DNA from: Otis tarda
Lineage: Eukaryota; Chordata; Aves; Otidiformes; Otididae
Assembly: GCA_026413225.1 (NCBI GenBank)
Contig: CM048554.1
Coordinates: forward strand, 4,914,001-4,978,000
DNA: 64,000 bases
Direction of reading: 5' to 3'
The notes under the pieces were generated by a model. The model saw only the letters and a program-made list of their open reading frames with translations. It was not told the DNA's origin and did not search any database. Shown here one piece after another: positions 35,699 through 48,263 of this stretch; position 1 is the stretch's first letter, and each line of letters begins with the position of its first letter. A program made the translations under genes and the position numbers.

Positions 35699-36889
35699 GC
35701 ATAAGGAGGAGGGGGAAGAGCATGGGAATCCCAATTGAGCAAAACACTGGAGTTCTCTGGTCCCTCCCCACACGATTCCCCATAAGCCATTCAGATCCCC
35801 TTCAGGAAATCACTTATGTGCTGTCTTACCACCCAGAAGCCGAAGCGAGCTCTCATGGATTTAGTGGCTGTAAGTGCTGCCCAAAGAAACTTTCAGTCTA
35901 AGCTGGAAGGCAATAGACACCCTTTTATCCTTAGCAATTACTGCATGCGTTGAGAGTTTTAAAAGAAAAGGCTGTGGTCACATCAGCAGATGCAAGGACA
36001 GAAAATCTTTCTCCAAGTTCCCACTATTGCTTTTTCCACCACATCTCAAGCAACACAACTGTGCTGCAGCCCACTTGGAGTGCACGGATTACAAGCTCCT
36101 CAGGAGCATCTCTTCTTCTGCACCCCTTTGGAGAACACCTTATGAGACAGTCCAGTCCTCCAGACCTAAATAACCAAAGACGAACAGATCGGTGTTTTTG
36201 CGCAGCATTTTTACAGGCTTTGGGGCCAGTTACGAGCTCAACAGTTCATGAACTCCCTCTTGGCCAGGGCCCAGAGCTGACACCAGCTGGGCACTGCTCA
36301 GCCTTTAGAAAGTAATTACGCTCCAGGAGGCTGTCACTCTTTGCACAAACGGGGAAAACCTGAGATGAAGCCATACCACAAAATAACGTGCCAGTGCAGA
36401 GACAGTCCCTGAGGCAACCTCGCAGAGCTCAGCTCCCGGCTTCGGATGGCAGATGCCCGGCTGCTGCTCCTACGGCCACTGGCAATGCGCACACTGGTGA
36501 GACATGCTCTGAAAGTGCTGGGGCTGCTGGTGTTACTGGTGTTGCTCTATCCATTAGCAAGCAGTGGTTACTTTTCAGACCTCAGTTTGAGGACAGCCTC
36601 TGGTCCACGCTGTAAAGCAATTTGAGATGAAGGCTGCTAGCCATGTAACGGGTATGGTTATGAGTCAGCAGCTTAAACAGTTTCTTAAGGTTTTTTTTTT
36701 TCACTTTAATGCCAAAAGAAAAGCATGAAGTCCAGGGATTATCCTCAGTTGTTCCCAGCAAAAGGAATAACTCGTATTTCCAATGAGCTGCTAGGTAACA
36801 ATTTCACCTGGATGTGTGAGATCAGCTTTCACCACCTCCCGTCTTGAAAGGAAGAGTGCTCTTATGGCAGGAGCAGAGGTCAGTACTTC
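35699..36889. other. Unique non-coding sequence, no gene seen
   Basis: Two overlapping + frames (35874-36173 and 35950-36315) of about 100-120 codons lack known motifs. A short poly-T occurs at 36691. No transposon seen. Confidence 0.6.
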
Positions 36890-37185
36890 GGAGATCTGGT
36901 CCCAGCCCCATGACAAGAAGGTATGTGACCTTCAGCATGAGTCTCAGCATCTCAGGACTCAGCTCCTCCCTCGCGATTAAAAAGTAAAACGTCTTTACCA
37001 TTTTACTTTAATATCCCACAAAGATGCTGTTGCACCCTATTACTCTACTGAGTACCTAAGAGAGAGGTGAAAATTGTGCCCTCAATTGCTGTTCTGTGAA
37101 ACGGGATATTCATTTTCTCCTGAATGGCCAATGCAAAAGTGAAAGTGAGTTCAGTGCAATAAATGTGGTGAAGCACTGAATTTGA
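36890..37185 (+). repeat. Ancient L3/CR1-like 3' tail
   Basis: In order: GATCTGGTCCCAGCCCCATGAC, GTGACCTTCAGCATGAGTC, CTCAGGACTCAGCTCC, ATATCCCACAAAGATGCTGTTGC (for CCTACCTCACAGGGGTGTTGTG) and ATAAATGTGGTGAAGCACTG (for AATGTTTGTGAAGCACTTTGA). The last block favours an L3-type LINE tail over MIR. It is highly diverged. Confidence 0.5.
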
Positions 37186-40119
37186 GAAGCACTCTCTCGG
37201 TGCTTTGTGGGCTGCCTGACCTTCAGCTCAAACCACTACATTTTTCATAGTGCAACCAATACTGTCGGAAAAAAAAAGCAAGCAACATAAGGTACCACAG
37301 TTAGATTTGCCAGGTATGAGACAATACAAAAACAATGTAACTTTGAGGACACAAGAGGGTTTGTTGCCATCTCTGTTGACCTAGAGAGGACAGTCCTATA
37401 AGTGACTTTTTCCCAGAAATGGACTTCCAGGCAAAGCTAATGTATTTTCATACAGTCATACTTCCTCCAGAAAATGGGTCAACCCTGAGATTTGCAGACG
37501 GGAACCAGTGTTTTAGCATCATTAACGCTAGTGAAGACTACAAGGAAATTCAGAACAGCCTGGGACAAGCAGGTGAATGGGAAGACAAAATTCACTGATG
37601 AGAAGCGTAGGTAGTGTCTACTACAAAGGACACTGGAAAATTACTCATACTCGCATTTGGCATATACATTACCCGGCATTGCCTATGGCCAGGGAGAACT
37701 AAGCTTAAGCAGCTGAAACAAAAATCTCCATACCTGGTACACTGAGCCAATTAAGTAAATAAAGTATTAAGAAGCACAAGGATGTGACAGAAAACCACAA
37801 TGAACATATTCTAGTAATGGGGTTTCTTTAACGTGAAAGGAGTTAATGGCTGCCTTCAACTGGGTCATCGGCCTATAGCAAACAACAGCTTTGCACAAAG
37901 CCAGTGGGTGTCAGACGTCTCTTTTTTGTGTGTGTGAAAGGAGAAAGTCATTTACGTAGGGAGGTAGCTGAAAAAAAAAATAGGAGCCGCCGTCCTTGCC
38001 AAGGTCTGACCTTGAGAGAAATCCTTGGGCTGAGGTGCAACCGAATGGGTGCGAGCACTGCTTGGCAAGATGGAGGAGGGGGTGCACAGCAGAGAAAGGA
38101 GAAAACCCAAGAGACCATGGGCTACGAGGCGGCAGAACTCCCTGCAGCTCAGAAACGATTGGCAGAACAGCCTCTCCACTGTTTGCTCCCGTTGTGTTTG
38201 GGGCTCGGGCAGTCATGAGCATTCTTTGCCAATAAACAGGTTGTGTCAAGGTGCATACCTGGCTTGTGTCATTCATTCCTCCACCTAAAGGAAAAAAAAA
38301 ACCAACCTACAGGGCCTTAAATATTGATTTACCTTTCAGACCAAAGAGGAAACGGTTCCCTGTATTTGCTAACATAACCTTATCTCTGAAGAGCAGCAAG
38401 TGACAGATTCAGAAGAGAGTGTGGGGTTCAGGAAGGAGAAATGAAATGACAAGCAGCAGAGAAGTTTCTGCAGAGTCTGAAAAATGCAGGGGTGTTTCAC
38501 TTATAAGTACGGCAAATAAGTGGGGACGTGACAGGAACATTCTTCTAAGGAGTGGAAGGGGGTGGGGAGCACCTCATAAGTATTTTGCATCCCTGAACAC
38601 AAGGGGGGGAAAAAAAAAATTCAGTGAAACTAAAAAAGAACAAAAAGAAAACAGAAAAAAAGGCAAAGCCTTCATATAGAACTAACCTGGAAGATGCATT
38701 GCTACAGAAAATCACTGTGACCAAATACTAAGAGACCATCAAAACAGGATTCAACATCTCTAAGAATAAGGGCATGAAGATGACCAACTTGTTTCTAAGT
38801 AGACAGAAGTTCCCATATTTCCAGACACAAACAAAACAGCCTGGCAGAAATAATCCGTAATTACCTATAAAGATTTTTTGTACTATCCTGAAAACACCTG
38901 GAACTGATCAATAGGTTAAAGAAGACACTGGGCAGAAGTACTGGGCATTATAGACGATGATGAAGAAAGTATTATCAAGAATAAACTTTCAAGCATGCAA
39001 ACTAGCCTGTGACTTGCGTTAGAATAGCAGAATGTCTCTAAACACAGGGAACTTAAGGTACAGGGGTAGCACTTCAGAGGTATCTGAGCAGATAGAGCTA
39101 GTCCTCTTCCACTGATGTGCTCTGTCCTTTTCTAACATGGTTGCAATTTGGAACCGACCCTGAAGACTTCCTGACTTTCCCTGGTTCTTTCATGAGTTCT
39201 CAACACAAAAAGGAAGTCTCTTGGAGAACGATACTTCTTAGCGTGAGTGAAAAGCGGCAGAACCAGATTCAAAGCACGAAGAGGGGAAAAAAGTACACTT
39301 GACGTGCTTTTAACTGCCCAGTACACCTCTTACAGATCTGGATGTCTTTGATTTATTCTCCCACACCCACACATCAGGCCTCTGGAAACGGGAGAGTTGC
39401 TAACTGCACCTGGAAAACAGCAATTGCTGTGAAGGAAGAAACTAAATGTAACAAACCTTCTTCTCCTGTGCAAGGGAAGCGTTAACGGGATATTTACTGA
39501 GCTGTCATTTTTAAAAACTTGCTGTTGCAATGAGGAAAAGAAACACACTCGGATCTGCCTGCCTACCCATACGTAGAGGAATGGAGCCCTGCACACCATG
39601 GAAGTCTGTGTTGTACCAGCTGTTCTGGCCGGGAGGCCCTTTGGGTGCCCGCTCCCTGTCCAGACAGCACAAGAAAGCAGAGAGATCTTACACCAGCACA
39701 TGCAGCGAGCTGTGTAGGACCCTTGCAGTGACAGATGTGCTATAGCAGGAGAGCATCCTTCCCTGTCCTAAACTGAGCAACCGAGTCCATCGTAAGGAAC
39801 TCTGGGTGGGAAGGAAAAGCTGCCTCTGGGTGACTCTCCACCTTGGGCAAGACACCGTCACCCTCGCTGCAACCTTCTTGTCCAAGAACCTCAGCCAGTG
39901 CCCAGTTGCTCCTCAAAACCCCCCAAACACACGTGAGAACAAAGCTCTTGCCCTGGGCTTGGAGAGTGGTGTCCATCTTGGTACAAAGGGCTAGGAGCGA
40001 GTTTCTCTCTGGCAGGAGTGGCTTCCCAGCGGAACCTGCTCTGAAGGTAGGGCTGACCCGCAGAGCAAACCCACCAGAAAAGCCTCATCCAGCCGAGAAC
40101 TAATTTAGTCTCTTGTACA
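37186..40119. other. Unique non-coding sequence, no gene seen
   Basis: Mostly unique. Two stretches (37.43-37.85 and 38.69-39.07 kb) have the run-on, purine-leaning look of decayed LINE coding sequence, but no reverse-transcriptase or endonuclease motif could be read. An A-rich tract lies at 38605. Frames up to 123 codons look like chance. Confidence 0.5.
38605..38662. repeat. G/A-rich low-complexity tract
   Basis: G7 followed by A10, then ACTAAAAAAGAACAAAAAG-type sequence. Low complexity only. Confidence 0.8.
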
Positions 40120-40311
40120 GTTGATGAATGAAGAATTTCCTCTTGGGACTAAATTACAGGCCTCGTCAGGGTTGCTCTTTCGTGATCTGTTATTTAGATG
40201 TAATTTTCCAACAGGGCTGGAACACATAGCCATGAGCTAGAATAGTATTTGCTGTGAACAGCTGCCACACACCGTCCTTCACATCCCACACCCTTTCCAC
40301 CCTCCCCAGTA

Positions 40312-40344
40312 TCCCCCCCTCCTTCTCTCCCTCCCTCCCTCCCG
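40312..40344. repeat. Pyrimidine (CCCT)n tract
   Basis: C/T-only stretch with about four CCCT units after CTTCTCTCC. Confidence 0.85.
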
Positions 40345-40397
40345 ACACACATGCGAGACCCACGAGTAACGACTCACGCTGCGTTTGTTAGATCCTC

Positions 40398-40412
40398 ATT
40401 GAGGTCCTCAAT
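40398..40412. repeat. Perfect 7+1+7 palindrome
   Basis: ATTGAGG-T-CCTCAAT, inside block F and just before the homeodomain-like TCAATTAAAC. Confidence 0.85.
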
Positions 40413-40511
40413 TAAACCACAAGAATGGCATTTGCCCACCTTTCCCTGCACCCCTGTTGTACAAAGAGTTACGTCTTGTTTGAACACGCTCAAAAACAGA
40501 TGAGAAGGTTG

Positions 40512-40525
40512 TTTTTTTTTTTTTT
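40512..40525. repeat. Poly-T tract
   Basis: About T14 followed by CAGACACC. This resembles a polypyrimidine tract plus CAG acceptor, but no donor follows at exon distance. Confidence 0.85.
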
Positions 40526-40627
40526 CAGACACCGATGATTACAACCCTGTGTCAATCTTTTTCCCCTTTGGCTCAAAGATAGACTTGTGATCCTCCTTTG
40601 GCTTTTTGAACTGTTGGAAGCTGTGTA

Positions 40628-40642
40628 AACACACAGTGTGTT
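40628..40642. repeat. Perfect 7+1+7 palindrome
   Basis: AACACAC-A-GTGTGTT, 216 bp after the other palindrome of block F. T-box factors prefer GTGTGA-type half sites, so a T-box link is possible but only inferred. Confidence 0.8.
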
Positions 40643-41260
40643 AGTAAAGCTCTGTTGACCTAATGGCTGCTGAGTGCAAAGCGATTACGTTAAAACTCCC
40701 ATCTCTCATGAAGCTGCAGTCTCACCTGTTCTGAGGTCATTAACAACGAGGTTTGAAAATGAAGGTAGGAACATTCTAGCTAGTCATTATCTAACAAAGA
40801 AATGGCTTGGTAGGACTATTTAAAGGAGTTTTATAACAGTCCAATAATTGTTTTGGGCTTTAATCCCAGGATGCTATCTCCAATTAAGAGACTGACTATT
40901 TTAATGTGGAGGGAACACAACGCAACGCAGCCCGTAGACCCATCTGGGAGTCACTCTGCTAGACGCGCATCATAAATCCACAGGGCATGGAAGCAATCCA
41001 AGATGCAGGGCTCTATTTCATCCGCTTGCGCACACTCACGCTTTTCCCCTACACAAACTGGGCTATGTCCTCAGAAGCAGCAAGTTGCACAGCCCGCATA
41101 ATTGAAAGTCCTGTAGGTGAGGAGCTGGGATCTGCGTTTGTGTAAGTGACGATGACCAAATAATTTTCAAATGTAATGCTGGTACGGAGCCTAAACAAAT
41201 GGAGGAGCTGCTGACAGCAAATTATATAGTTTTAGAATAGCATAAAAGAGCTCAGAGGAG

Positions 41261-42835
41261 AAAATACTGAGGGATTAATTCAAAGCTCATTTGCACACAG
41301 CGGTAGACCAAGGATCTTATTTTACAACCTCACTGATGATACCTGGCACTTTGACACTATCCAAACATAAGCCCCAAGTGATCACTTTGACATCTGCAGA
41401 ATGGGCGTATGTGGGCCCACAAGCCTGGCTCAGTTCACATCCTTGGGCCAGCATGGTGAGGAAGGAGTCCTAAGCACAAGTGCAAGGAGATCCTACCACA
41501 GAGCAAAGACCCTCTTGGGGACCTCCACGCTTTCTGGTATCTAGTGGACTTTCCTTTGGGTGAAATCAGCAGTTCAGGACAGTGTGGCTGGATGGTCACA
41601 GAGCAGGGCTGGCACCTTTTCCTCATCTGCAGGGAGCTTTCGTTCCTCTGCTTAAGGTCTTGTGATCTGTTTTGCTCCAGATGGAAACCACAGCGCTCTC
41701 ATTTGACTGCACTAGAGGCAAGATCAGATTCCAGGAGAAGAGAGACGATGACAGACCCCAAGAGTATGGGTGCTCTCCCAAAAGAGGCACCTCATCCTCA
41801 CAGCCAGCAACAACAAGCCAAAGCAAGAGCGCTGCTCTCCAGGAAGGGGGATTTCCATTTGTACTTGGTCCCTTCGCCTTCCTGACTCCAGCAAGCCCTG
41901 GTCACAGGTCCCTGAAATGCTCTTCCCTGGGGAAACCTCGTTTCCCCCCCTCATTCTCAGCCTTACAGGGAGCTCTAGAAAAGAGACGTGGCCGTATTTA
42001 CAGGCAGGCAATAGAAATGGTGCCATCTACTGACAAGCAGGAATATGTAGCCACATAGAGAGTCAACGAGGTTATTGTGACTGCGACATGCAAAATGCCA
42101 TCACAACCCACATCTTCATTTTCTGGGATGAGAGGGCGGGAGCATAAACGTTATAGTGCATTTACACCCACTCCTGAGCTTGAACAACATGCGTTAGGGT
42201 GGCAGGATCCCTGCGAGAGAGCACCAGAATCCCACTCCTTTCTCTATGCGTAAATCTTCCACCAGCAGATTGCTGTTTTCATAGATTTGCCTGCGATTTG
42301 AAAATACCTCTGCAGCCTTGGTGTGTTGGCTCATTGGAACATTCACCAACCTGAGGCATAAATTAGGGTCTCACTTTCCTAAGTAACAGGACAAAGAGCA
42401 AAACAAAAAGACAGATCTGGCTCCCAAAGAACACCAGCCTGCGCAGACTGCAGTTGGCTTGTGTGTAGTTCATGATTTCTGCTGGAAATGCAGATGGTTT
42501 TGCTCCCTGTCCCTAAAGGCATTAAATAATGGATGACTTCATCTCATCTACAGTTTAGACTACCACGTTATTTCTGTTTGTTCCGATGACAGAGACTTTG
42601 CTTGCAGCACACTTTATTTTGGTACAACGTTATGACAAAGCATAAGAGTTTTTTTCTACTTTTGACAACTCCCCACGAGACAGCCCTGCCTTCTCTATAA
42701 CCCCCAAAATATTCTCTACCTGCTAAGAACCAGGCAGGAGGGCTGCATTTCTACCTCTCAAGGTCCTGTGGCTTGTGTTGCGTGACATACTCTGTCTGCC
42801 CTGTTTGAAAGGACACCACCAGCAGCTCATGCACA
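41261..42835. other. Unique non-coding sequence, no gene seen
   Basis: Overlapping frames at 41.5-42.06 kb (up to 128 codons) are present on both strands and unrecognised. A CTCF-like site lies at 42020. Confidence 0.6.
42020..42033 (-). promoter_or_regulatory. CTCF-like motif (13/14)
   Basis: The reverse complement TCAGTAGATGGCAC matches CCASYAGRKGGCRS everywhere except the first base. It has the same orientation as the site at 27120, so the two are tandem rather than convergent. Confidence 0.35.
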
Positions 42836-42964
42836 TAGAATCACAGAATGGTTTGGGTTGGAAGGGACCTTTAAAGGCCATTCAGTCCAACCCCCCTGCA
42901 AGGAGCAAGGACATCTCCAACCAGATCAGGTTGCTCAGAGCCCCATCCAACCTGGCCTTGAATG
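42836..42964 (-). repeat. CR1 LINE 3' end (truncated copy)
   Basis: Minus-strand CR1 tail. On the + strand: TAGAATCACAGAATGGTTTGG, GGAAGGGACCTTTAAAGGCC, AGTCCAACCCCCCTGC, CCAACCAGATCAGGTTGCTC, CCAACCTGGCCTTGAATG. A 168-codon minus frame (42871-43377) runs through it, an artefact of the element. Confidence 0.95.
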
Positions 42965-44199
42965 GAAAGGCTCAGAATACAGCCTGGCAGCTTTGTGCTG
43001 AGCCCCAGCACTGACAAAGCTCTGGTCACACAGCTAGACCTACAGCATCTTGCTTGGGAACAAGACTTAACTTTGCACAGCCTCCTCCTTGTGAAATTTG
43101 TATTTCCAGAATGTCCTTGTTCCCAGGTCCCAGGCCATGCACCTGCTTGCTGTGAGGAACGTCTGTTTGCCTTCCTTGAAACGAAACGCTCCAAGTGGTG
43201 GATGAAGACCACTCGGGCAGCAATTTCTAAATGTTGGCTGCTGCTGTGCTTTTCATACACAGGTGCCAAAACAGATGGCGAATGGCTGCTCACACCCAGG
43301 CAGGGGAAGGAGCGGCTAAGACAGTGACAGTTACGTCCCCAGCTTATGATGAAAATAGGAGTCATCTGCTTTCTCATGTATTTCCTTACCAGCAGCTTCC
43401 TCTCATCTTACTTTCACGCAGCTCCTCTCTAGCATGAACTGGTGGTGGGGAGGCAAGGAACAAGCATTTTGGAAGACCCTCGGTCCTCATTGTTTCTCTG
43501 CTTCACGGACATGGCGCAAAGTTTCCAATAGCATCTTCTGATGGTCACAGCCAGAAGAGTCCCTTCCACCCTGAGTTCAACAGAAAGCACAACACTCGGC
43601 ACCATGTCAGAAACAACGTTGGCACTGAACCGCCCACCAAAAAAACTCCCTAAGTCAATTGACATATCATTAGAGACCACTTTGTCAATAATATGGGAAA
43701 AAACCCTTGGATTATTTTAAATCCTCCTGGCACACAACAGTCTGGTCCCTTTCAAAAAAAAAAAGTGTGTTTTTAACCAAGGTGAGAATGTTCTCTGGAT
43801 CTCTTTCCTGTCTACATCCTACCTGTGTGGCACCTCTCCCTGCTGCCGGCCTTCGGACGCCTTGGAGAGGAGCAGTGACATGTCCCTCTTGGATGGCCAC
43901 TCTCAGAGCAACACCGAGGAACTGTGAGCCTCTGCCTGTTTGTGTTGAGAGCAGGATAGGCCACATTTCTTCTCAGCAATGTCCCAAATTCTCAGGGTTG
44001 TACTACGAATTTCAGAGAGGGGTTGGTGTTTTCCTTCATCAGATGAGGTCCTCCAGAACATTGCTGCTTTTTCTCACGCTCACTTTTCTTCTGCCAATCT
44101 TAAGGTGATTTGAAGGTACTTTAACAACTTTGAAACCAAAAGTCAGGGAAAAACTTCCCCAAACATGGGGTTATTTTTGTTTAACTCGACCACTTTTAG
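42965..44199. other. Unique non-coding sequence, no gene seen
   Basis: Frames of 80-133 codons in several overlapping registers (e.g. 43707-44108, +) have no recognisable product. No repeats other than a short A run at 43755. Confidence 0.6.
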
Positions 44200-44810
44200 G
44201 GCAGTGTTGGAGCCGACACATGCCTGTTAACAGCATTGGCAATCCTGCTTGAAGTGTTTGAGAGCAGCTTTGATTCTTTCCATTATTGGCCTCTTAAGAG
44301 CTACACCCTGCAGCTGCCACATTTCTTGTAGGCATAAACCCTGACATTTAGCATTTAGCAGTGCTTAATTTCATGGGGGTTCGTTCTTGCTCTTCCCCAT
44401 CGTCCTCCTTTAATAATTCTCCGATGATTTTATCTCCACTTTTATCTGCTGCAAAACCTCTGGGTGCTTGCTGTATTTCCCCAGCTAGCAGCGCTGCTAT
44501 CAGTGCCAAATATTTCAAGCTGTCAGGACATTACTGACCCGAAATTCCTTGAAGCCACTGGTAGCCTAAAGGTGAAGCATTTAACTCTATTGCATTGGGG
44601 TTAACGACTCTGATGGCCCTTGCATTAGGTTATTAGTGGTGGCCAGTTGCTGCTGGTGGCAGCGTGAGGACAGCCTTTGCGTGGTCCCTTCTCGAGCAGC
44701 TCCACCTTCCAGCTCCTGGTTGGGGACAGGAGCTGGTGTGACTTGACACCTCACTCCAGATTCCTTAGGATTTTCCTGAAAATGTGATCTGCGTCGCATT
44801 TTTTCATACT
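44200..44810. promoter_or_regulatory. Candidate conserved non-coding block G
   Basis: Repeat-free block with CCATTATTGGCC, GTGCTTAATTTC, CTTTAATAATTCTCCGATGA, AGCTAGCAGCGCTGCTATC (an imperfect inverted repeat centred on AGCGCT, 44484-44502) and GGTTATTAGTGG. The texture resembles enhancers; conservation is untested. Confidence 0.3.
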
Positions 44811-47800
44811 TCTCGGTCAGTCCCTAGTAGGAGAAGGGGTGGGGTCAGGGCTGTTTTTAGCATATTTTTCCTTTGGTTTTAAAGTTTATTTAAACTGACT
44901 CACATTTAATTGTCCTAAAGTAAACAGATGAATCACCCAGGGGGGAATACACCTCCAAAGGTCAGAGTTCACAGCAAGTTTTTTTTCTTTCTTTCTTTTC
45001 CTTGGGCTTAAATAAGGAAAACTGAGTTGGTTGGAAAATAAAACTATTTTATTTGGGAGTTTAGCAGACAGTGACTCAGATTTTTTAGTTTCCTGAACTT
45101 TTTACTTTTTATATAAGTAAGACTCTTGATAAACAGGTATTGGGCCCACACCTGCCACGGAAAGAGCAGCGGGAGTTCAGTGTGGCATGTTAACAGAAGC
45201 TCTCTTGTTCTGCCGCTGAAATTAGCTGGTTGGCTCTGGGAAGATTCTTGATAACTCCTAATTCGAGCCCTTCAGACCAAGTGTGCTGCAGGGCCTCCCT
45301 TTTTCCCTTTTGGAAAGATCACAATCAGTCAACGAGAAAACACTTTTTAAAAAATAGAAGAACAGAGCCACAAAATAAATTTTGCTTCTGGAAAGTTAGC
45401 TGTGATCCCTTGAAATCTCTTGACAACTTGCTACTTGAATTTTTCTCTCTTATTAAAAACCATTCACAGTAACAGGTTGCTGTTTCTGACCTTGCTCATC
45501 TGTGTAGGATGCGTCTCCAACTCTGTGTTGATAGTGTCAGCTACAGAAGTGCTAGCTGGTGTGGTGTGAGGTTGCCAAAAAACAGGCCGTACATTTGTAT
45601 TTCCCAGTATTTTTACTTTGATCTGGTTTTCGGGCTCAGAGCTTGCCGGAGTCTATCTCAGGTTATGCTAACAGCACCTGTACCTCTGCAAGAAACACCT
45701 TGCTCAGTTGAGTTTTGTGGTTGTTTCCTTCCCTCCTCTCAGTAATAGAAGGAAAAAGGCACTGGTGAAGTGCCGTAGAAACGCACAGCTGTAGAAATCA
45801 GAAGAAAAGAGATCTTTGCTGCAATGGTTGCAGCAGGATTTCAGCTCCTTCTGGGCTCATCATATCTTTTCCCCCACCAAGCTAGGCAGGGCTAGGACCA
45901 TCAATATAATTTGACCAGGGATTCATCAATGGAAAGGATAAACTGAGGTCTTCTGAGCCCTCGACCCATCTTGACTCTTTGGATGTGCTCTCTAGATCAT
46001 GAGTCCATCATTCCCCGCTGGACAAAGCCTGGGAGACATCTGCCTCCCTCTTGTGCTTCAGCAAGAGAGGTCCCCAAAATGCCTCTCATTTCAGGAGCTG
46101 AGGTACATCATTCTGCCAGCATGGACAGGCAATCAGATACAGCAGGGTTTTCCCACAAGCTCCTGATTTGCCAAGCTCTAAGTGCTTTGCACTTCCCTCC
46201 CCTTTCTGTAAAATATGGGGGGGTAACAGCACTTCTGTTGAGATCCCTCTGAGATACTCAACTACCATGGTCATGCTTTGATTAGATACATTTCTCCACG
46301 CAAAAATGTAGGGAAATAGTCTTTTTCCCACTGCATTTCTCCTGATATTTTTGAGGGTTTTGAAAATTGGAAACAAAAGGGGAAAAGCCCACATTTGTAA
46401 ATCATCCAAAATGTTCACTTAAATGGAAAGACACTCGTCAAAAGTCTGCAGAACTAACAATGCATTTCACAATTTTGTCTTGCTTTTTTAATTACCAGCT
46501 CTTTTCTCTAGCTTGCTAGGAACATTTAAATGTGAACTGGCAGCTGAGATACTCTGTGAAAAATAAGAACATATGACAGCAGCAACTCTAAGGACAACTC
46601 CTGCTACATCTTGGTGACATTCAGTGAATGACAAATTAAAAAAATTCATTGGAAGAACTCACTTCTGCACTTTGTTACTACTTGGGTTGTAATGTAAATC
46701 AATGGACAATATTCCAGTGATGACATTTTGAGTTTACATGTGCGTAACCAAAAGTTTTCCCCAACTTGACTCAAAAGTGATATAGTCAACTTCAAGACTA
46801 CCTAAATCAAACCATATTTGTTTGCTGGGTCTCTGGGTGTCCACAAATAGCCCCTGTTGGAGACAGGAGACTTCACCTTTGGCGTGATCCAGCATGACCA
46901 TTCCCTCTGTGCTCACCCTGAATGCCCGGACAGCAGAGCACTTTCAACAGTCTCATCCCAGAATAGAAGACTTAAAATTAAGTTTATAAATGCAGAGATT
47001 AGGAATCCAGTTTAAGGGTGCTAGATTTGAATATATGGTCCCCAAATCCTCCAGAATTTATTTATTCATTGTCATTGGCTTTCACAAAAGCCAAGTTTGA
47101 GCATTCCCAGGTGCCTACACATACCAAAAGAGGTCGAAAGTCACAGCTATAGTTGCTTGGTACGCTCTGCAGTAGTAACCAGAATTTATTACTGAGTCCA
47201 TAAACCTCTCTCTGACTGTATGTGAAGCCCAGCTGCTGCTTCCCTGTGAAAAACCTAACCATTTCCATATTTCATCACCTAGCCCTTTCGGGTTGCTCAA
47301 AGCAATCCCCAAAGCCACTATGTCTCACACCTGAAAATCTCTTGATTCCAGATCCACTTAACATCCCCTACATAATCTGTTTGTACTTGTTTTGCAATTG
47401 TTTGCTGTCTCAAACCATCTTAACCAAAACCATGGGAGGGCCCCCATGGGTTTCCCTTCCTCACGTAGAAAGCCTTGGTCTTTGCAGAAACACCTCAGCC
47501 CTCTTGTGGTGCCGTTCCCCCACCTCCGGAGGAAGCACAAGCCTACAGCCAAGCTCTCTCAACATTTTGGAAACCAAAGGGAATACATAGCAACACGGCG
47601 TCTGTTTGTATTTACGCTGTAGTTACCAGAACCTTTCCCCATGCTCTCTCCCTCTTGTTCTCACTCTTTTCTCTCGAACAGCGGATGTGTACTTGGTAAC
47701 ACTGGAGCTGCTCTGTATGTTTCTTTAGTTCTGCCTCTATTAGTAGCTTCCGTCCGCTCTTCCAGCCCCAAGCACGGAGACCTGGCAGCGAGGAGATCAA

Positions 47801-47916
47801 ACAAACACAGCTGCTCCCCATGTCACTCCCACCGCCAGCCGCCTCGTCGCTTGCCCGTTTCCCAAGCCCACGGCAGCCAGGGCGCAGGTGGAAGCGGATG
47901 GCTTTGAGGTCGAGGT
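44811..47916. other. Unique non-coding sequence, no gene seen
   Basis: Short frames (up to 122 codons at 47222-47590, +), none recognised. A (TTTC)n tract at 44979 is the only notable simple repeat. Confidence 0.6.
44979..45001. repeat. (TTTC)n pyrimidine tract
   Basis: T8 followed by about three CTTT units. Short microsatellite. Confidence 0.85.
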
Positions 47917-47962
47917 GTAAATACCCATAATTAGCCATGAATTACATTTAATACCCATGATG
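47917..47962. promoter_or_regulatory. Paired AATACCCAT motif around TAATTA-like sites
   Basis: AATACCCAT occurs at 47920-47928 and again at 47950-47958, 30 bp apart. CATAATTAGCC and ATGAATTACATTTAA lie between and around them. The roughly three-helical-turn spacing would put the two copies on the same face of DNA. A regulatory role is inferred. Confidence 0.3.
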
Positions 47963-48186
47963 GGGTCTGGTGAGAAACAGGTGGGGCAGAAAGCTGAAAG
48001 ATGCACACTGGAAAAAATTCTCCTTACTTGACTTGATCTCAAGCCCATAGAAGTGCACGGAAAGAATCCCCTGGAGTTGTGATGGGCTTTGGACCAGGGT
48101 TCTGCGCAAAAGCAAGGGGAGCGCAAGAGGAAAACCTGCATATAGAGTATGGATTGGCAATTTTAGCAGCCTTCCCCTTGGCAGGG

Positions 48187-48263
48187 AGAGTTAAGGGAGA
48201 AGGAGGGGGAGGAAATTAAAAACAAAAAGAAGAAGAAAAAGAAGACGACCAAATAGAAAAAAA
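48187..48263 (+). repeat. Purine-rich tract with (GAA)n segment
   Basis: GGGAGAAGGAGGGGGAGGAAATT then AGAAGAAGAAAAAGAAG. Almost all purine on the + strand; low complexity. Confidence 0.8.

Larger units (their letters stand above)
40120..41260. promoter_or_regulatory. Candidate conserved non-coding block F
   Basis: About 1.1 kb without CR1 or long frames. It contains two perfect odd-length palindromes (40398-40412 and 40628-40642), ACCTAATGGC, GATTACGTTAAAAC, GTCATTAACAACG, CCAATAATTG and TCCAATTAAGAG. The AT-rich factor-like words in unique sequence suggest a developmental enhancer cluster. A CCCT-rich tract (40312) and poly-T (40512) interrupt it. Confidence 0.33.

Noticed and set aside
37430-39080. 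Stretches resembling decayed LINE coding sequence
   Set aside because: No reverse-transcriptase or endonuclease motif readable in any frame, so the family cannot be supported by eye.
42871-43377. 168-codon minus-strand frame
   Set aside because: Its C-terminal part is antisense CR1 and the rest is unrecognised, so it is a repeat artefact.
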